This document shows positions 1 to 7,652 of a DNA stretch of 44,966 nucleotides, in pieces. The stretch lies in the NCBI RefSeq assembly GCF_013449685.1, contig NZ_JACDSF010000017.1, positions 31,870 through 76,835 of the forward strand, written 5' to 3'. The position numbers were made by a program, and so were the translations under genes. The stretch comes from Pectobacterium brasiliense (GTDB lineage Bacteria > Pseudomonadota > Gammaproteobacteria > Enterobacterales > Enterobacteriaceae). The notes beneath the pieces were generated by a model. It was not told the origin of the DNA, ran no database searches, and worked only from the letters and a program-made list of their open reading frames with translations. How positions within the stretch are numbered: the stretch's first letter is position 1; each line of letters starts with the position of its first letter.

Positions 1-20
1 ACATGCAACTTGAAGTATGA
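1..20 (+). CDS. Possible 3' end of an upstream gene (partial)
   Basis: The first bases read in frame as ...MQLEV followed by TGA at 18-20, 33 bases before the first permease. Amino-acid ABC operons of this kind usually have the periplasmic binding protein just upstream, so this may be its last codons. Only six codons are visible, so this is a contextual guess. Confidence 0.25.
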
Positions 21-53
21 CGGGTATACGCACTTTTCAGGGGCTCTGCATCT

Positions 54-731
54 ATGTCTTATCAGTGGGATTTTTCCGCCATCTGGCCTTACCACCAGTT
101 GCTGTTGGAGGGGCTATGGGGAACGATAAAGATCGGAGCTACCAGCATCCTGATCGGGATGGTGGCAGGCATGGTGCTCGCCGCCATGAAAATGTCGCCG
201 CGTCGGCTCTTGCGCCTCCCCGCCGCGATGTTGATTGGCTTCTATCGTAATACGCCCGCGCTGGTGCATTTTTTCTGGATTTACTACGCCCTGCCCGTCA
301 TTACGCCGTTAACGTTTTCGCCTTTTACCGCCGCCGTAATCGCGCTGTCCGCACAGTCCGGTGCCTTTTATGCCGAAGTGTACCGTGGCGCGATCTCTTC
401 TATTCACACGGGACAATGGGAAGGGGCAAAAGCGCTGGGCATGTCGAAATCAACGGCACTGCGTCGGGTCATTCTTCCTCAGGCGTTACGCCGCATGATC
501 CCGCCCTTTATTGAGCGCTCGTTTGAACTCATCAAATCCACGTCGTTGGCGTCATCACTGGCCTATAGCGAGTTGCTTTATCAGGCAATGCAGATCAACA
601 GCCAAACCTACCGACCGCTGGAAGTCTACAGTCTGGTAGCCGTGATGTATTTCACCCTACTGCTGCTGATTAGCCTGTTCAGTCAACATATTGAGAAACG
701 GCTGTCGCTGGCAGACCGTCGGCTCGCGTAA
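54..731 (+). CDS. Polar amino-acid ABC transporter permease (HisM/GlnP type)
   Basis: This 225-residue inner-membrane protein is one of two permeases of an amino-acid importer. It has hydrophobic segments near residues 25-45, 55-80, 85-105 and 190-212. It carries the RNTP motif at 65-68 and the EAA loop at about 108-130 (EVYRGAI...GQWEGAKALG), which contacts the ATPase. The start at 54 follows AGGGG about 10 bases upstream. The second permease starts 8 bases after the stop and resembles it closely (both begin M-x-YQWDFS and share RNTP and QWEGAKALGM at the same positions). The two are therefore duplicated paralogues that probably form a heterodimer. The substrate cannot be read from the sequence; the linked aminotransferase-like gene favours an amino acid or a related amine. 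Confidence 0.93.
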   Translation: MSYQWDFSAIWPYHQLLLEGLWGTIKIGATSILIGMVAGMVLAAMKMSPRRLLRLPAAMLIGFYRNTPALVHFFWIYYALPVITPLTFSPFTAAVIALSAQSGAFYAEVYRGAISSIHTGQWEGAKALGMSKSTALRRVILPQALRRMIPPFIERSFELIKSTSLASSLAYSELLYQAMQINSQTYRPLEVYSLVAVMYFTLLLLISLFSQHIEKRLSLADRRLA

Positions 732-739
732 GGAACATC

Positions 740-1405
740 ATGCACTATCAATGGGATTTCTCGCTGGTCTGGCACAACCTTCCCGTGCTGCTGAAAGGCC
801 TTGGCGTCACGCTCGAACTCTGGCTGCTGGCTGGTGTGCTGGGCACCGCGCTGGGGCTGGTTCTCGGTCTTTTTCGCGTATTTGGCAAACGCTGGCTGTC
901 GCTGCCCGCCAGATGCTTTGTCGAAATCTTCCGTAACACACCGGTTCTGATCCAACTGATCTGGTTTTATTACGCCTTCCCGGTTCTGGTCGGTGTGCAG
1001 TTCAGTACCTTTTCCGCCGCCGCGCTGGCTCTGACGCTGTATAGCGCGGCGTACTGTACGGAAATTTTCCGCGCCGGCTTGCAATCCATCGACCACGGAC
1101 AGTGGGAAGGCGCGAAAGCGCTGGGCATGCGACAGGCGGTGATCCTGCGACGCGTAGTTCTGCCACAGGTGTTACGCAATATGCTGCCCGCTTTGACCAA
1201 CCGGATGATCGAACTGGCCAAGGTGACCTCACTGGCTTCCATATTGGCCGTCAACGAACTGATGTATCAGGGGAGGCTGCTGAGCAGTACCTATTATCGT
1301 CCGCTGGAAATCCTGACGGTGGTGGCACTGCTCTATTTCGTTTTGATCTGGCCGGGCAGCTACCTTGCCGCACGACTTGAACGTCGTTTCCGTTCAACCC
1401 CCTAG
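740..1405 (+). CDS. Polar amino-acid ABC transporter permease, second subunit
   Basis: This 221-residue integral membrane protein is paralogous to the permease just upstream. It has RNTP at 65-68 and the EAA loop at about 108-130 (EIFRAGL...GQWEGAKALGM). A Shine-Dalgarno AAGGA lies just before the ATG at 740. Hydrophobic stretches near 25-45, 55-82, 95-107 and 190-208 give the usual fold of this family. It lies in an operon with 54-731 and 1429-2259, and the three together supply everything but the binding protein. Confidence 0.93.
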   Translation: MHYQWDFSLVWHNLPVLLKGLGVTLELWLLAGVLGTALGLVLGLFRVFGKRWLSLPARCFVEIFRNTPVLIQLIWFYYAFPVLVGVQFSTFSAAALALTLYSAAYCTEIFRAGLQSIDHGQWEGAKALGMRQAVILRRVVLPQVLRNMLPALTNRMIELAKVTSLASILAVNELMYQGRLLSSTYYRPLEILTVVALLYFVLIWPGSYLAARLERRFRSTP

Positions 1406-1428
1406 CCTGACAGCGCCACAGGATTGCT

Positions 1429-2259
1429 ATGCGTGAAACTATGTCTTTGAATGAAACTATTAGTTTGAATAAAAATCATACTTTGAATGACGATATCGTC
1501 CTGCGCATTCGCGGGCTCCAGAAACGCTTCGGTGCCGTTGAGGTCTTGAAAGGGATCGATCTGGATGTACGCCGCGGCGAAAAAATTGCCATCATTGGCG
1601 GCAGCGGGTCGGGAAAAAGCACCCTGCTGCGCTGCCTGAATTTTATGGAGATCCCCAGCGCCGGCACCATCGAACTAGATGGCATAGTACTGGGAAAAAC
1701 CAATGCACAAGGCCAGCGTGATTATCCCGAAAAGCAGCTGTGCGCCGTGCGGGAACGCGTAGGCATGGTGTTTCAGCAATTCAATCTGTTTCCCCATCTG
1801 ACCGTGCTGGAAAACGTGCGTGAAGCGCTGGTGTCGGTGAAGAAAATGCCACGGCATGACGCCGATGTGATCGCCAAAGCCCAGTTGGAAAAGGTCGGGC
1901 TGGGCAACAAGCAAGACGCGCGTCCTGCCAATCTCTCCGGCGGTCAGCAGCAGCGGGTGGCGATTGCCCGTGCGCTGGCGATGTCACCGGAAGTCATGCT
2001 GTTCGATGAACCGACATCGTCACTGGATCCAGAACTGGTGGGCGAAGTACTGCACACCATCCACGCGCTCGCGGAGGAAGGGCGTACCCTGCTGTTAGTC
2101 ACCCATGAACTGGGATTCGCCTATCACTTCGCCGACCGCGTTATCTTTATTGAAAATGGCGTGATCCACGAAATGGGCAGCGCCGAGCAGGTGCTCAAAA
2201 ATCCGCAGCAACCCCGTACCCAAGCCTTCCTTGCTCGTTTTGCCGAGCGAGCATTTTAA
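1429..2259 (+). CDS. Amino-acid ABC transporter ATP-binding protein
   Basis: This 276-residue ATPase of the GlnQ/HisP type powers the two upstream permeases. It shows Walker A GGSGSGKST at 57-65, a Q-loop in VFQQFNLFPHLT, the signature LSGGQQQR at 169-176, Walker B VMLFDEP at 189-195 and the switch histidine at about 226 (VTHELGF). The start at 1429 has AGGA six bases upstream. The first about 22 residues are an extra AT-rich segment with a repeated xLNxT pattern ahead of the conserved core (VLRIRGLQKRFG); starting at the ATG at 1441 would remove only four of them. Only 22 bases separate its stop from the next start, so it is co-transcribed with the aminotransferase-like gene. Confidence 0.94.
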   Translation: MRETMSLNETISLNKNHTLNDDIVLRIRGLQKRFGAVEVLKGIDLDVRRGEKIAIIGGSGSGKSTLLRCLNFMEIPSAGTIELDGIVLGKTNAQGQRDYPEKQLCAVRERVGMVFQQFNLFPHLTVLENVREALVSVKKMPRHDADVIAKAQLEKVGLGNKQDARPANLSGGQQQRVAIARALAMSPEVMLFDEPTSSLDPELVGEVLHTIHALAEEGRTLLLVTHELGFAYHFADRVIFIENGVIHEMGSAEQVLKNPQQPRTQAFLARFAERAF

Positions 2260-2281
2260 CTCATCATTCAGGAACAGTACG

Positions 2282-3196
2282 ATGCAATCCACCTTATCCA
2301 GCCAAAGCAGTCAGGCCTATTTGCAGGATCCACGTAACAACGACGTACAGGTATATGTAAATGGGGAATTTGTTCATCGCGACAACGCGGTGGTGTCGAT
2401 CTTTGATTCCGGCTATGTGTGCGGCGACGGCGTATGGGAAGGCTTGCGTTTGGTTAACGGTCGCCTGATCGCGCTGGATGCCCATCTGGATCGCCTATTC
2501 GACGGTGCCGCCGCGATCCAACTGGATATCGGCCATAGCCGGGAAGAACTGACCGCTATTCTCTATCGAACGCTCACTATCAACAGCATGACCGATGGCG
2601 CGCATATTCGCCTGATGATTACCCGAGGGAAAAAGCATACGCCGAATCAGGATCCCCGCTTTATTATCGGCGGTGCGACGGTGGTGTGCGTGGCGGAGTA
2701 CAAGGTCGTCGATACCGCAGCGAAAAAACGCGGGCTGACGCTGTTTACCTCCACCTACCGCACCAGTACGCCAGACGTCTTCGATCTGCGGCTGAATTCG
2801 CACAGTCGACTTAATCTCATTCAGGCGCTGCTACAGGCGTTGCAGGCCGGTGCCGATGAAGCGCTGATGCTGGATCCGCACGGTTTTGTCGCCAGTTGCA
2901 ACTCCACCAACTTTTTTATCGTCCGTCGCGGTGAACTGTGGACATCATCAGGCCGCTACTGCTTCAACGGCATTACCCGTCAGACCATTATCGATCTCGC
3001 GCAAGCCAACGGGCTCACGGTCAAGGCGCAGGATTTTACACTGGCAGAAGCCCTTACCGCCGATGAAGCCTTTGTCACCGGCACGCTGGCGGGCATTACC
3101 CCAGTAAAAGCGCTGGACGGCCGCCCGTTTAACCCCGAACACCGCCCAGTAACCGAGCAGCTCAGCCGCTGGTATGAGGCGTATCTGCACGCGTAG
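2282..3196 (+). CDS. Class IV aminotransferase-fold protein lacking the PLP lysine
   Basis: This 304-residue protein belongs to the branched-chain/D-amino-acid aminotransferase and aminodeoxychorismate lyase fold (PLP fold type IV). Family landmarks are the early DSGYVCGDGVWEGLR block, GADEALMLDPHGF, NGITRQTII and AFVTGTLAGITPV. Aligned by hand to the D-alanine aminotransferase motif IKSLNLLPNVLA, the Schiff-base lysine position is Asn172 (LNSHSRLNLIQA; codon AAT at 2795-2797). The glutamate that normally contacts the PLP ring nitrogen aligns with Ser in VASCNST. It may therefore be a non-transaminase member or work by another route. The ATG at 2282 with AGGAACAGTACG before it is chosen over an in-frame ATG at 2231 that lies inside the ATPase gene. 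It is the last intact gene of the ABC operon. Confidence 0.85.
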   Translation: MQSTLSSQSSQAYLQDPRNNDVQVYVNGEFVHRDNAVVSIFDSGYVCGDGVWEGLRLVNGRLIALDAHLDRLFDGAAAIQLDIGHSREELTAILYRTLTINSMTDGAHIRLMITRGKKHTPNQDPRFIIGGATVVCVAEYKVVDTAAKKRGLTLFTSTYRTSTPDVFDLRLNSHSRLNLIQALLQALQAGADEALMLDPHGFVASCNSTNFFIVRRGELWTSSGRYCFNGITRQTIIDLAQANGLTVKAQDFTLAEALTADEAFVTGTLAGITPVKALDGRPFNPEHRPVTEQLSRWYEAYLHA

Positions 3197-3214
3197 TGAT
3201 TGAGGTGCATTGTC

Positions 3215-3274
3215 ATGAAACAAGGCATTTCCCTGCCCCCCAGAACCTCACCATACCCATGTTCTGCCAGCTAA
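3215..3274 (+). pseudogene. Short ORF after the aminotransferase, possible truncated gene start
   Basis: An ATG at 3215 with GAGG nine bases upstream starts a 19-codon frame (MKQGISLPPR...) ending at TAA 3272-3274. It lies 18 bases after the aminotransferase stop, as a further operon gene would. The peptide is not recognisable. It could be the clipped 5' end of a gene lost when the following block arrived, or chance. The rest of 3275-3407 shows no gene. Confidence 0.25.
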
Positions 3275-3407
3275 ATGCCTTTGATGTAAGCGTGGGTAAC
3301 CACCGCGGCGGTTTAATGCACTACGTTCAACAACGAATTGATTCAACGAAATATTAACCGTTAGAAACAGTTGATTAAACGCTCTTCAACAGCAGTGCGT
3401 TAAACGC

Positions 3408-4409
3408 TTATTTGAGCTGAACGACAACCTTACCCTTGGCACGTCCTTGAGCAAGATATTCAAGCGCTTCCTTGGCTTGGTCGAACGGAAAGACCTTATC
3501 AATGACAGGATGAATATGTTCAGACTCAAGTAAGTCGCCAATTTCAGATAATTGACGCCCATCGGAACGCACAAATAGAAATGAGTAGCTGATATCGCGC
3601 TTACCCGCAAGACGCATGATCTTGCGGCTCATCAAACCGAAGACAAATTTTAGAACGACGTTCAGTTGGCGAGCGCTGGCGAACGCAGCATCCAGCGGCC
3701 CAGTAAGTGAAATGATCTTGCCTCCCGGTTTAAGGATACCGATGGATTTTTTGATCTCATCTCCCCTGAGAGTACCCAGCACCATGTCATAGCCATGCAG
3801 CACGTTCTCAAACGCCTGCGTCTTGTAGTCAATTATCTCATCCGCACCCAGATTACGTACCATCTGAACATTGCCCGTGCTGGTCGTCGTTGCGACTTTT
3901 GCACCAATGTGTTTTGCCAACTGGATCGCGAACGTGCCAATACCGCCAGCCCCCGCAGGGATAAATACCTTTTGCCCTTTCTGAACATTCGCCCGCTCTT
4001 TTAAGGCTTGCCAGGAGGTCAACCCGACCATTGGGATCGAGGCGGCTTGCACGAAGTTCAGATTAGTTGGCTTTGGTGCGGCCACATTCTCTGGCACGAC
4101 GGCGAATTCGGCGAGTGAGCCTGAGCCGAGATCGAACAGACTGGCGAAAATAGCATCACCGGGTTTGAAACGGGTCACACGACTCCCAACCTCTTTCACC
4201 ACCCCGGCCAAATCGCTTCCCATCGTGGCTGGCAGTGGGAACTTAAGGATAGGTTTGAACATACCCGTTGGAATCATGTTGTCGATCGGATTCAACCCCG
4301 CGGCGTAAACCTCAACGAGCAGTTCGTCAGGCTTTAACGTGGGATAGGGAACCTCGATGAAGCCAATCTCGGGCGATTTACCATAGCGTTTGAATGTGAG
4401 TGCTTTCAT
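3408..4409 (-). CDS. NADP-dependent quinone oxidoreductase-like protein (MDR, zinc-free)
   Basis: This 333-residue medium-chain dehydrogenase/reductase is of the quinone oxidoreductase/reticulon-4-interacting type. It has an N-terminal GroES-like domain (AAGLNPIDNMIP near 37-47, GSDLAGVV near 64-71), then a Rossmann domain with AGAGGIGTFAIQLAK from about 152. No zinc-ligand cysteines are seen, as in quinone or enone reductases. The ATG at 4409 is preferred over the frame start at 4448 because AGGAAG precedes it and MKALTFKRYG is the usual family N-terminus. A likely role is reduction of quinones or unsaturated carbonyls with NADPH. It is transcribed leftward in the same direction as the AcuI-like and SDR genes, in the neighbourhood of the TetR regulator. 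Confidence 0.88.
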   Translation of the reverse strand: MKALTFKRYGKSPEIGFIEVPYPTLKPDELLVEVYAAGLNPIDNMIPTGMFKPILKFPLPATMGSDLAGVVKEVGSRVTRFKPGDAIFASLFDLGSGSLAEFAVVPENVAAPKPTNLNFVQAASIPMVGLTSWQALKERANVQKGQKVFIPAGAGGIGTFAIQLAKHIGAKVATTTSTGNVQMVRNLGADEIIDYKTQAFENVLHGYDMVLGTLRGDEIKKSIGILKPGGKIISLTGPLDAAFASARQLNVVLKFVFGLMSRKIMRLAGKRDISYSFLFVRSDGRQLSEIGDLLESEHIHPVIDKVFPFDQAKEALEYLAQGRAKGKVVVQLK

Positions 4410-4595
4410 ATGATTTGACTTCCTATTATTGACTAACTGATGTGACATGGCGAAGGTTGGGAATAAATGCCCCCTTGCCCAGTGCTGGAGATACTCAGGA
4501 TGAGAGAATGACCTTGCGCTTCAAGGCTCATCCGATGGTCGCGTCCCGAACCGACGGCTACCGGACAATCCCTCCTGAATTTTTAGGCTATCCGT

Positions 4596-5588
4596 TCAAG
4601 CATTGACGTCCACGACGGTGCGACCACGTACCTGCCCTTGGAGCATCGGCTCAACAAGACCCACCACATCAGTCAAGCCGATGACCTGCGTGGCGTGTGC
4701 AAGTTTACCCAGGTCCAGATCGGTGGCCAGGCGCGCCCATGCCTGCAACCGTACGTCCTGCGGCGTGTTGACTGAGTCGATACCAGCCAGTGTCACGTTG
4801 CGCAGAATAAAAGGCAGCACAGAACTAGGCAGATCCGCCCCCTGTGCAAGCCCGAAAGCCGCCACGGCGCCGCGATAACGCGTTTGCGCCAGCACATTGG
4901 CCAGAGTGTGGCTACCCACGGAGTCGATCGCTCCGGCCCAACGCTCTTTACCGATTGGGGCATCCGGCTCGGACAGCGTGCGACGGTCAATGACCTCGGC
5001 AGCGCCCAATTCGCGTAAGTATCCGGCTTCCTCCAGACGCCCGGTCGAGGCCACAACCCGATAACCCAGTTTAGACAATAGGATGACAGCAACGGAACCC
5101 GCGCCACCACCCGCTCCTGTTACCAACACGTCCCCTTTGTCCGGTGTCACGCCCGCATGCTCCAACGCGAGCACAGACAGCATCGCAGTGTACCCAGCCG
5201 TGCCAATCGCCATAGCATCACACGTCGAAAAAACATCGGGCAATTTGATCAGCCAGTCGCCCTTGACGCGCACCTTCTGCGCCAAGCCGCCATGATGGGT
5301 CTGGCTAAGCCCCCAACCATTGGCGACGACACGGTCACCAACGTTGAACCCAGCGTGCGACGAGGACTCGACAACCCCAGAGAAGTCAATGCCAGGAATC
5401 AGCGGAAACTGACGGATGATCGGTGCACGACCACTGATAGCCATCGCATCCTTGTAATTCACTGTTGAATAGTCTATCGCGACACTGACGTCACCTGGCA
5501 TGAGCTCGGCTTCATCAAAATCAACGAGGGCTGTTGAAATTGCGTCTCCTGTTTTGGTGGTCAGCAACGCATTGAAAGTTCGGTTCAT
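4596..5588 (-). CDS. acuI: AcuI/YhdH family acrylyl-CoA reductase-like oxidoreductase
   Basis: This 330-residue member of the MDR superfamily has the AcuI/YhdH signature. It shows STVNYKDAMAISGR at 41-54, PGIDFSGVV at about 65-73, GWGLSQTHHGG at 91-101, then the nucleotide-binding VTGAGGGAGSVA at about 156-167. Family members reduce acryloyl-CoA or related enoyl substrates with NADPH. The start at 5588 is the conserved N-terminus. The 186 bases between its stop and the start of the quinone reductase gene hold no gene. It probably serves electrophile or enone detoxification with its neighbours. The exact substrate is inferred from the family only. Confidence 0.88.
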   Translation of the reverse strand: MNRTFNALLTTKTGDAISTALVDFDEAELMPGDVSVAIDYSTVNYKDAMAISGRAPIIRQFPLIPGIDFSGVVESSSHAGFNVGDRVVANGWGLSQTHHGGLAQKVRVKGDWLIKLPDVFSTCDAMAIGTAGYTAMLSVLALEHAGVTPDKGDVLVTGAGGGAGSVAVILLSKLGYRVVASTGRLEEAGYLRELGAAEVIDRRTLSEPDAPIGKERWAGAIDSVGSHTLANVLAQTRYRGAVAAFGLAQGADLPSSVLPFILRNVTLAGIDSVNTPQDVRLQAWARLATDLDLGKLAHATQVIGLTDVVGLVEPMLQGQVRGRTVVDVNA

Positions 5589-5753
5589 TTTTACTCCGTA
5601 ATTGCAAATTTCGTAAATGAGTCATCATGTTGAAGGGCAAAAACGTGCTAGAGATGCTCAACGCGTTGTATAGACAAAAGACGCTGACACGGCTCTTAAC
5701 ATTATGCCGTGCCGAGCACATGTACCCGTATCGCGGCCCATTCATGGCATGAG

Positions 5754-6566
5754 TTACCCCAAACCAAATTGCTTGTGCAGCATCTTGTCGAAGAAACCAC
5801 GAGGAAGAAACCGCCGAGCAAATGCCCCTTGGCGAGCAACCTTTCCCGAGGGATAGCGGAGATGCGGTGTCTTATCGTTTGCCGCCAGAACGATGGTTTC
5901 GGCCACACTATCGGCACTATCCGCTACCGATAAGGCGCTCTCATAGGCAACAAGGTATTTCTGTCGGCTCATATTATAGACAGTCAGAGGCCGATCAGAT
6001 GCGGTAACACTTGAGTCAAATGACGTCCGTGTGACGCCCGGTTGGATCACCGCAACGCGCACCCCAAACTCGCGTACTTCGTGGTCAAGAGATTCGGAAT
6101 ACCCTTCGATCGCATGCTTAGTCGCCGAGTAATGTGCATTGTAAGGTGCTGGAATAATCCCCAACCCCGAGCCCACATTCAAGATGCGACCACTGCCTTG
6201 CTTACGCATGGTGGGTAAAACGGCATTCGTCACCCTGACGACCCCTAGTACGTTCGTTTCAAACAGCGCACGTACCTGTGCAATAGAACTCTCTTCCGCT
6301 GCCGCAGGACCAAGGCCGAAGCCTGCATTATTGACCAACAGATCGATGCGTCCTTCCAGATGCAGCAGTTCACCAACGGCGGTGTTAACAGATTCGTCGT
6401 CTGTCACATCCATCGCCAGCATAGAAAAGGCGTGCAGACCTTCCTGAGTGCCCCGTCTGCTCGTGCCATAGACCCGATAGCCAGCCGTTGCAAGCTTCTC
6501 GGCAGTGGCTCTCCCGATGCCCGATGAAGCCCCAGTAACGAGGGCAACACGCTTATCTTTTTTCAT
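5754..6566 (-). CDS. SDR family oxidoreductase
   Basis: This 270-residue classical short-chain dehydrogenase has cofactor motif TGASSGIG at 11-18, NNAG at 79-82, catalytic Ser133, Tyr146 and Lys150 (YSATK), and PGVTRT after the active site. The ATG at 6566 is preferred because AGGAG lies directly upstream and the MKKDKRVALVTG start is typical; the open frame runs back to 6641 but that part overlaps the broken SDR remnant in another frame. The 165 bases between its stop and the AcuI-like gene hold no gene. Its role is probably NAD(P)-dependent reduction or oxidation of a carbonyl or alcohol; the substrate is unknown. Confidence 0.9.
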   Translation of the reverse strand: MKKDKRVALVTGASSGIGRATAEKLATAGYRVYGTSRRGTQEGLHAFSMLAMDVTDDESVNTAVGELLHLEGRIDLLVNNAGFGLGPAAAEESSIAQVRALFETNVLGVVRVTNAVLPTMRKQGSGRILNVGSGLGIIPAPYNAHYSATKHAIEGYSESLDHEVREFGVRVAVIQPGVTRTSFDSSVTASDRPLTVYNMSRQKYLVAYESALSVADSADSVAETIVLAANDKTPHLRYPSGKVARQGAFARRFLPRGFFDKMLHKQFGLG

Positions 6567-6579
6567 TCCATACTCCTGA

Positions 6580-6775
6580 TCATTTTTGCAAATTGCTGTC
6601 CGACATCTGGAGGCAGATTGCGCCGCAAGCCAGATGTGCAACCAATGTGTTCAGATGCGTTTCGTCACCTGCGACAAGTACGAGATCGTGACCACAACGG
6701 GCTTCCAGTGGCATAGGTGGCACCAATGCCACTGGAAGCCCCTGTGATGGGGACAGTTGCAGGCTTGGTCATCAT
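6580..6775 (-). pseudogene. Remnant of an SDR gene (N-terminal fragment, frameshifted)
   Basis: An AAGGA-led ATG at 6775 (or 6772) starts MTKPATVPITGASSGIGATY, the unmistakable NAD(P)-binding start of an SDR. The frame then breaks near 6700-6725. In the shifted frame it continues as RCGHDLVLVAGDETHLNTL, the second beta strand and following helix expected in this SDR subfamily, and ends at TGA 6580-6582. The rest of the gene is missing, and the intact SDR follows immediately. The break coincides with a perfect 16-bp inverted repeat (6699-6714 with 6726-6741). The remnant keeps the promoter-proximal position facing the TetR gene, so the original TetR target may have been this gene. Confidence 0.8.
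6699..6741. repeat. Perfect 16-bp inverted repeat inside the SDR remnant
   Basis: GGGCTTCCAGTGGCAT at 6699-6714 is the exact reverse complement of 6726-6741, with an 11-base loop. One arm is the codons for TGASSGIG; the other replaces the residues that should follow the dinucleotide-binding motif. Confidence 0.9.
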
Positions 6776-6917
6776 GTTATTCCTTTGAATGAGTCATTTG
6801 AGTTAACAAGTTCAGCCACTGCACACGCTGAAAAACATTTTCTTGGTCGTGTCATTTCAGCGTCTGGCGTTGTAAGTAGACTCAATGATGACGATCACAA
6901 TCTAAACTGTCAATATT

Positions 6918-6937
6918 TTGATTATGGTCATAATCAA
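6918..6937. promoter_or_regulatory. Palindromic operator, likely TetR site
   Basis: TTGATTATG at 6918-6926 and CATAATCAA at 6929-6937 are perfect 9-bp arms around GT. The palindrome sits in the intergenic space between the divergent SDR remnant and the TetR gene and overlaps the TetR gene's own predicted -35. This is the usual arrangement for autoregulation by a TetR-family repressor. Binding is inferred. Confidence 0.65.
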
Positions 6938-6945
6938 TGTATAGT
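6918..6945 (+). promoter_or_regulatory. Predicted sigma-70 promoter of the TetR gene
   Basis: A -35-like TTGATT at 6918-6923 and a -10 TATAGT at 6940-6945 are 16 bases apart. Transcription would start about 6952, some 34 bases before the ATG at 6986. It overlaps the palindrome at 6918-6937. Confidence 0.5.
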
Positions 6946-6985
6946 GGATTCATTCCTTAAGACATAAACTCATAATGGAACAGAT

Positions 6986-7594
6986 ATGAAAGTCACTAAG
7001 GCACAGGCGCAGGCAAACCGAGCGCATATTGTTGAAACGGCATCTACCCTGTTTCGTGAACGCGGTTACGATGGGATTGGCATTGCCGACCTCATGGCCG
7101 AGGCTGGCTTCACTCACGGCGGCTTCTACAAACATTTCCGCTCTAAGGCCGACCTGATGATGGAATCGGCAGCGTGTGGCCTCGCACAAACAGCAGAACT
7201 GTCGGCTAGCTCAGATATATCGGAGCTAGTACAGGGTTATCTCTCACGTGAGCATCGTGATGCCCGTTCAACAGGCTGCACGATAGCGGCGCTAAGTGGG
7301 GATGCGGCACGCCAACCAGAAGAGGTTCGAGAGACTTTTGCGGTCGGTATAGAACGTGTGCTGGCCGAACTGAGTAAAGCAAACATGTCACCTGACTCGA
7401 CAGACGCTAACGCTGAGCGAGCCAAATACCTTGACATACTGGCACATGCACTTGGTGCCATCGTCATGTCGCGCGCCTGCCCAGACGATTCCCCACTGGC
7501 CGATGAAATTTTGGCGGTTTGCCGTGACAAAATCCTCGCGTCACTGAACACGCCAGTACCCGAGGGCGCGTGTGTGAACAAACACCGCGTTTGA
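6986..7594 (+). CDS. TetR/AcrR family transcriptional regulator
   Basis: This 202-residue repressor-type protein has an N-terminal helix-turn-helix (residues about 10-55, with IADLMAEAGFTHGGFYKHFRSKADL) and a variable C-terminal ligand and dimer domain. The GGFYKHF recognition helix is typical of the NemR/AcrR-like group that controls enzymes against reactive electrophiles. It is divergent from the SDR remnant and SDR/AcuI/quinone reductase genes, and followed 58 bases later by an aldo-keto reductase on the same strand. The palindrome at 6918-6937 is its likely site. The effector is unknown, though quinones, aldehydes or enones fit the enzymes around it. Confidence 0.9.
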   Translation: MKVTKAQAQANRAHIVETASTLFRERGYDGIGIADLMAEAGFTHGGFYKHFRSKADLMMESAACGLAQTAELSASSDISELVQGYLSREHRDARSTGCTIAALSGDAARQPEEVRETFAVGIERVLAELSKANMSPDSTDANAERAKYLDILAHALGAIVMSRACPDDSPLADEILAVCRDKILASLNTPVPEGACVNKHRV

Positions 7595-7652
7595 AGGCTG
7601 TTAACGCCGTCGACATCTATCCGACGTACATTTTTTATCAACGGAGCAACAC

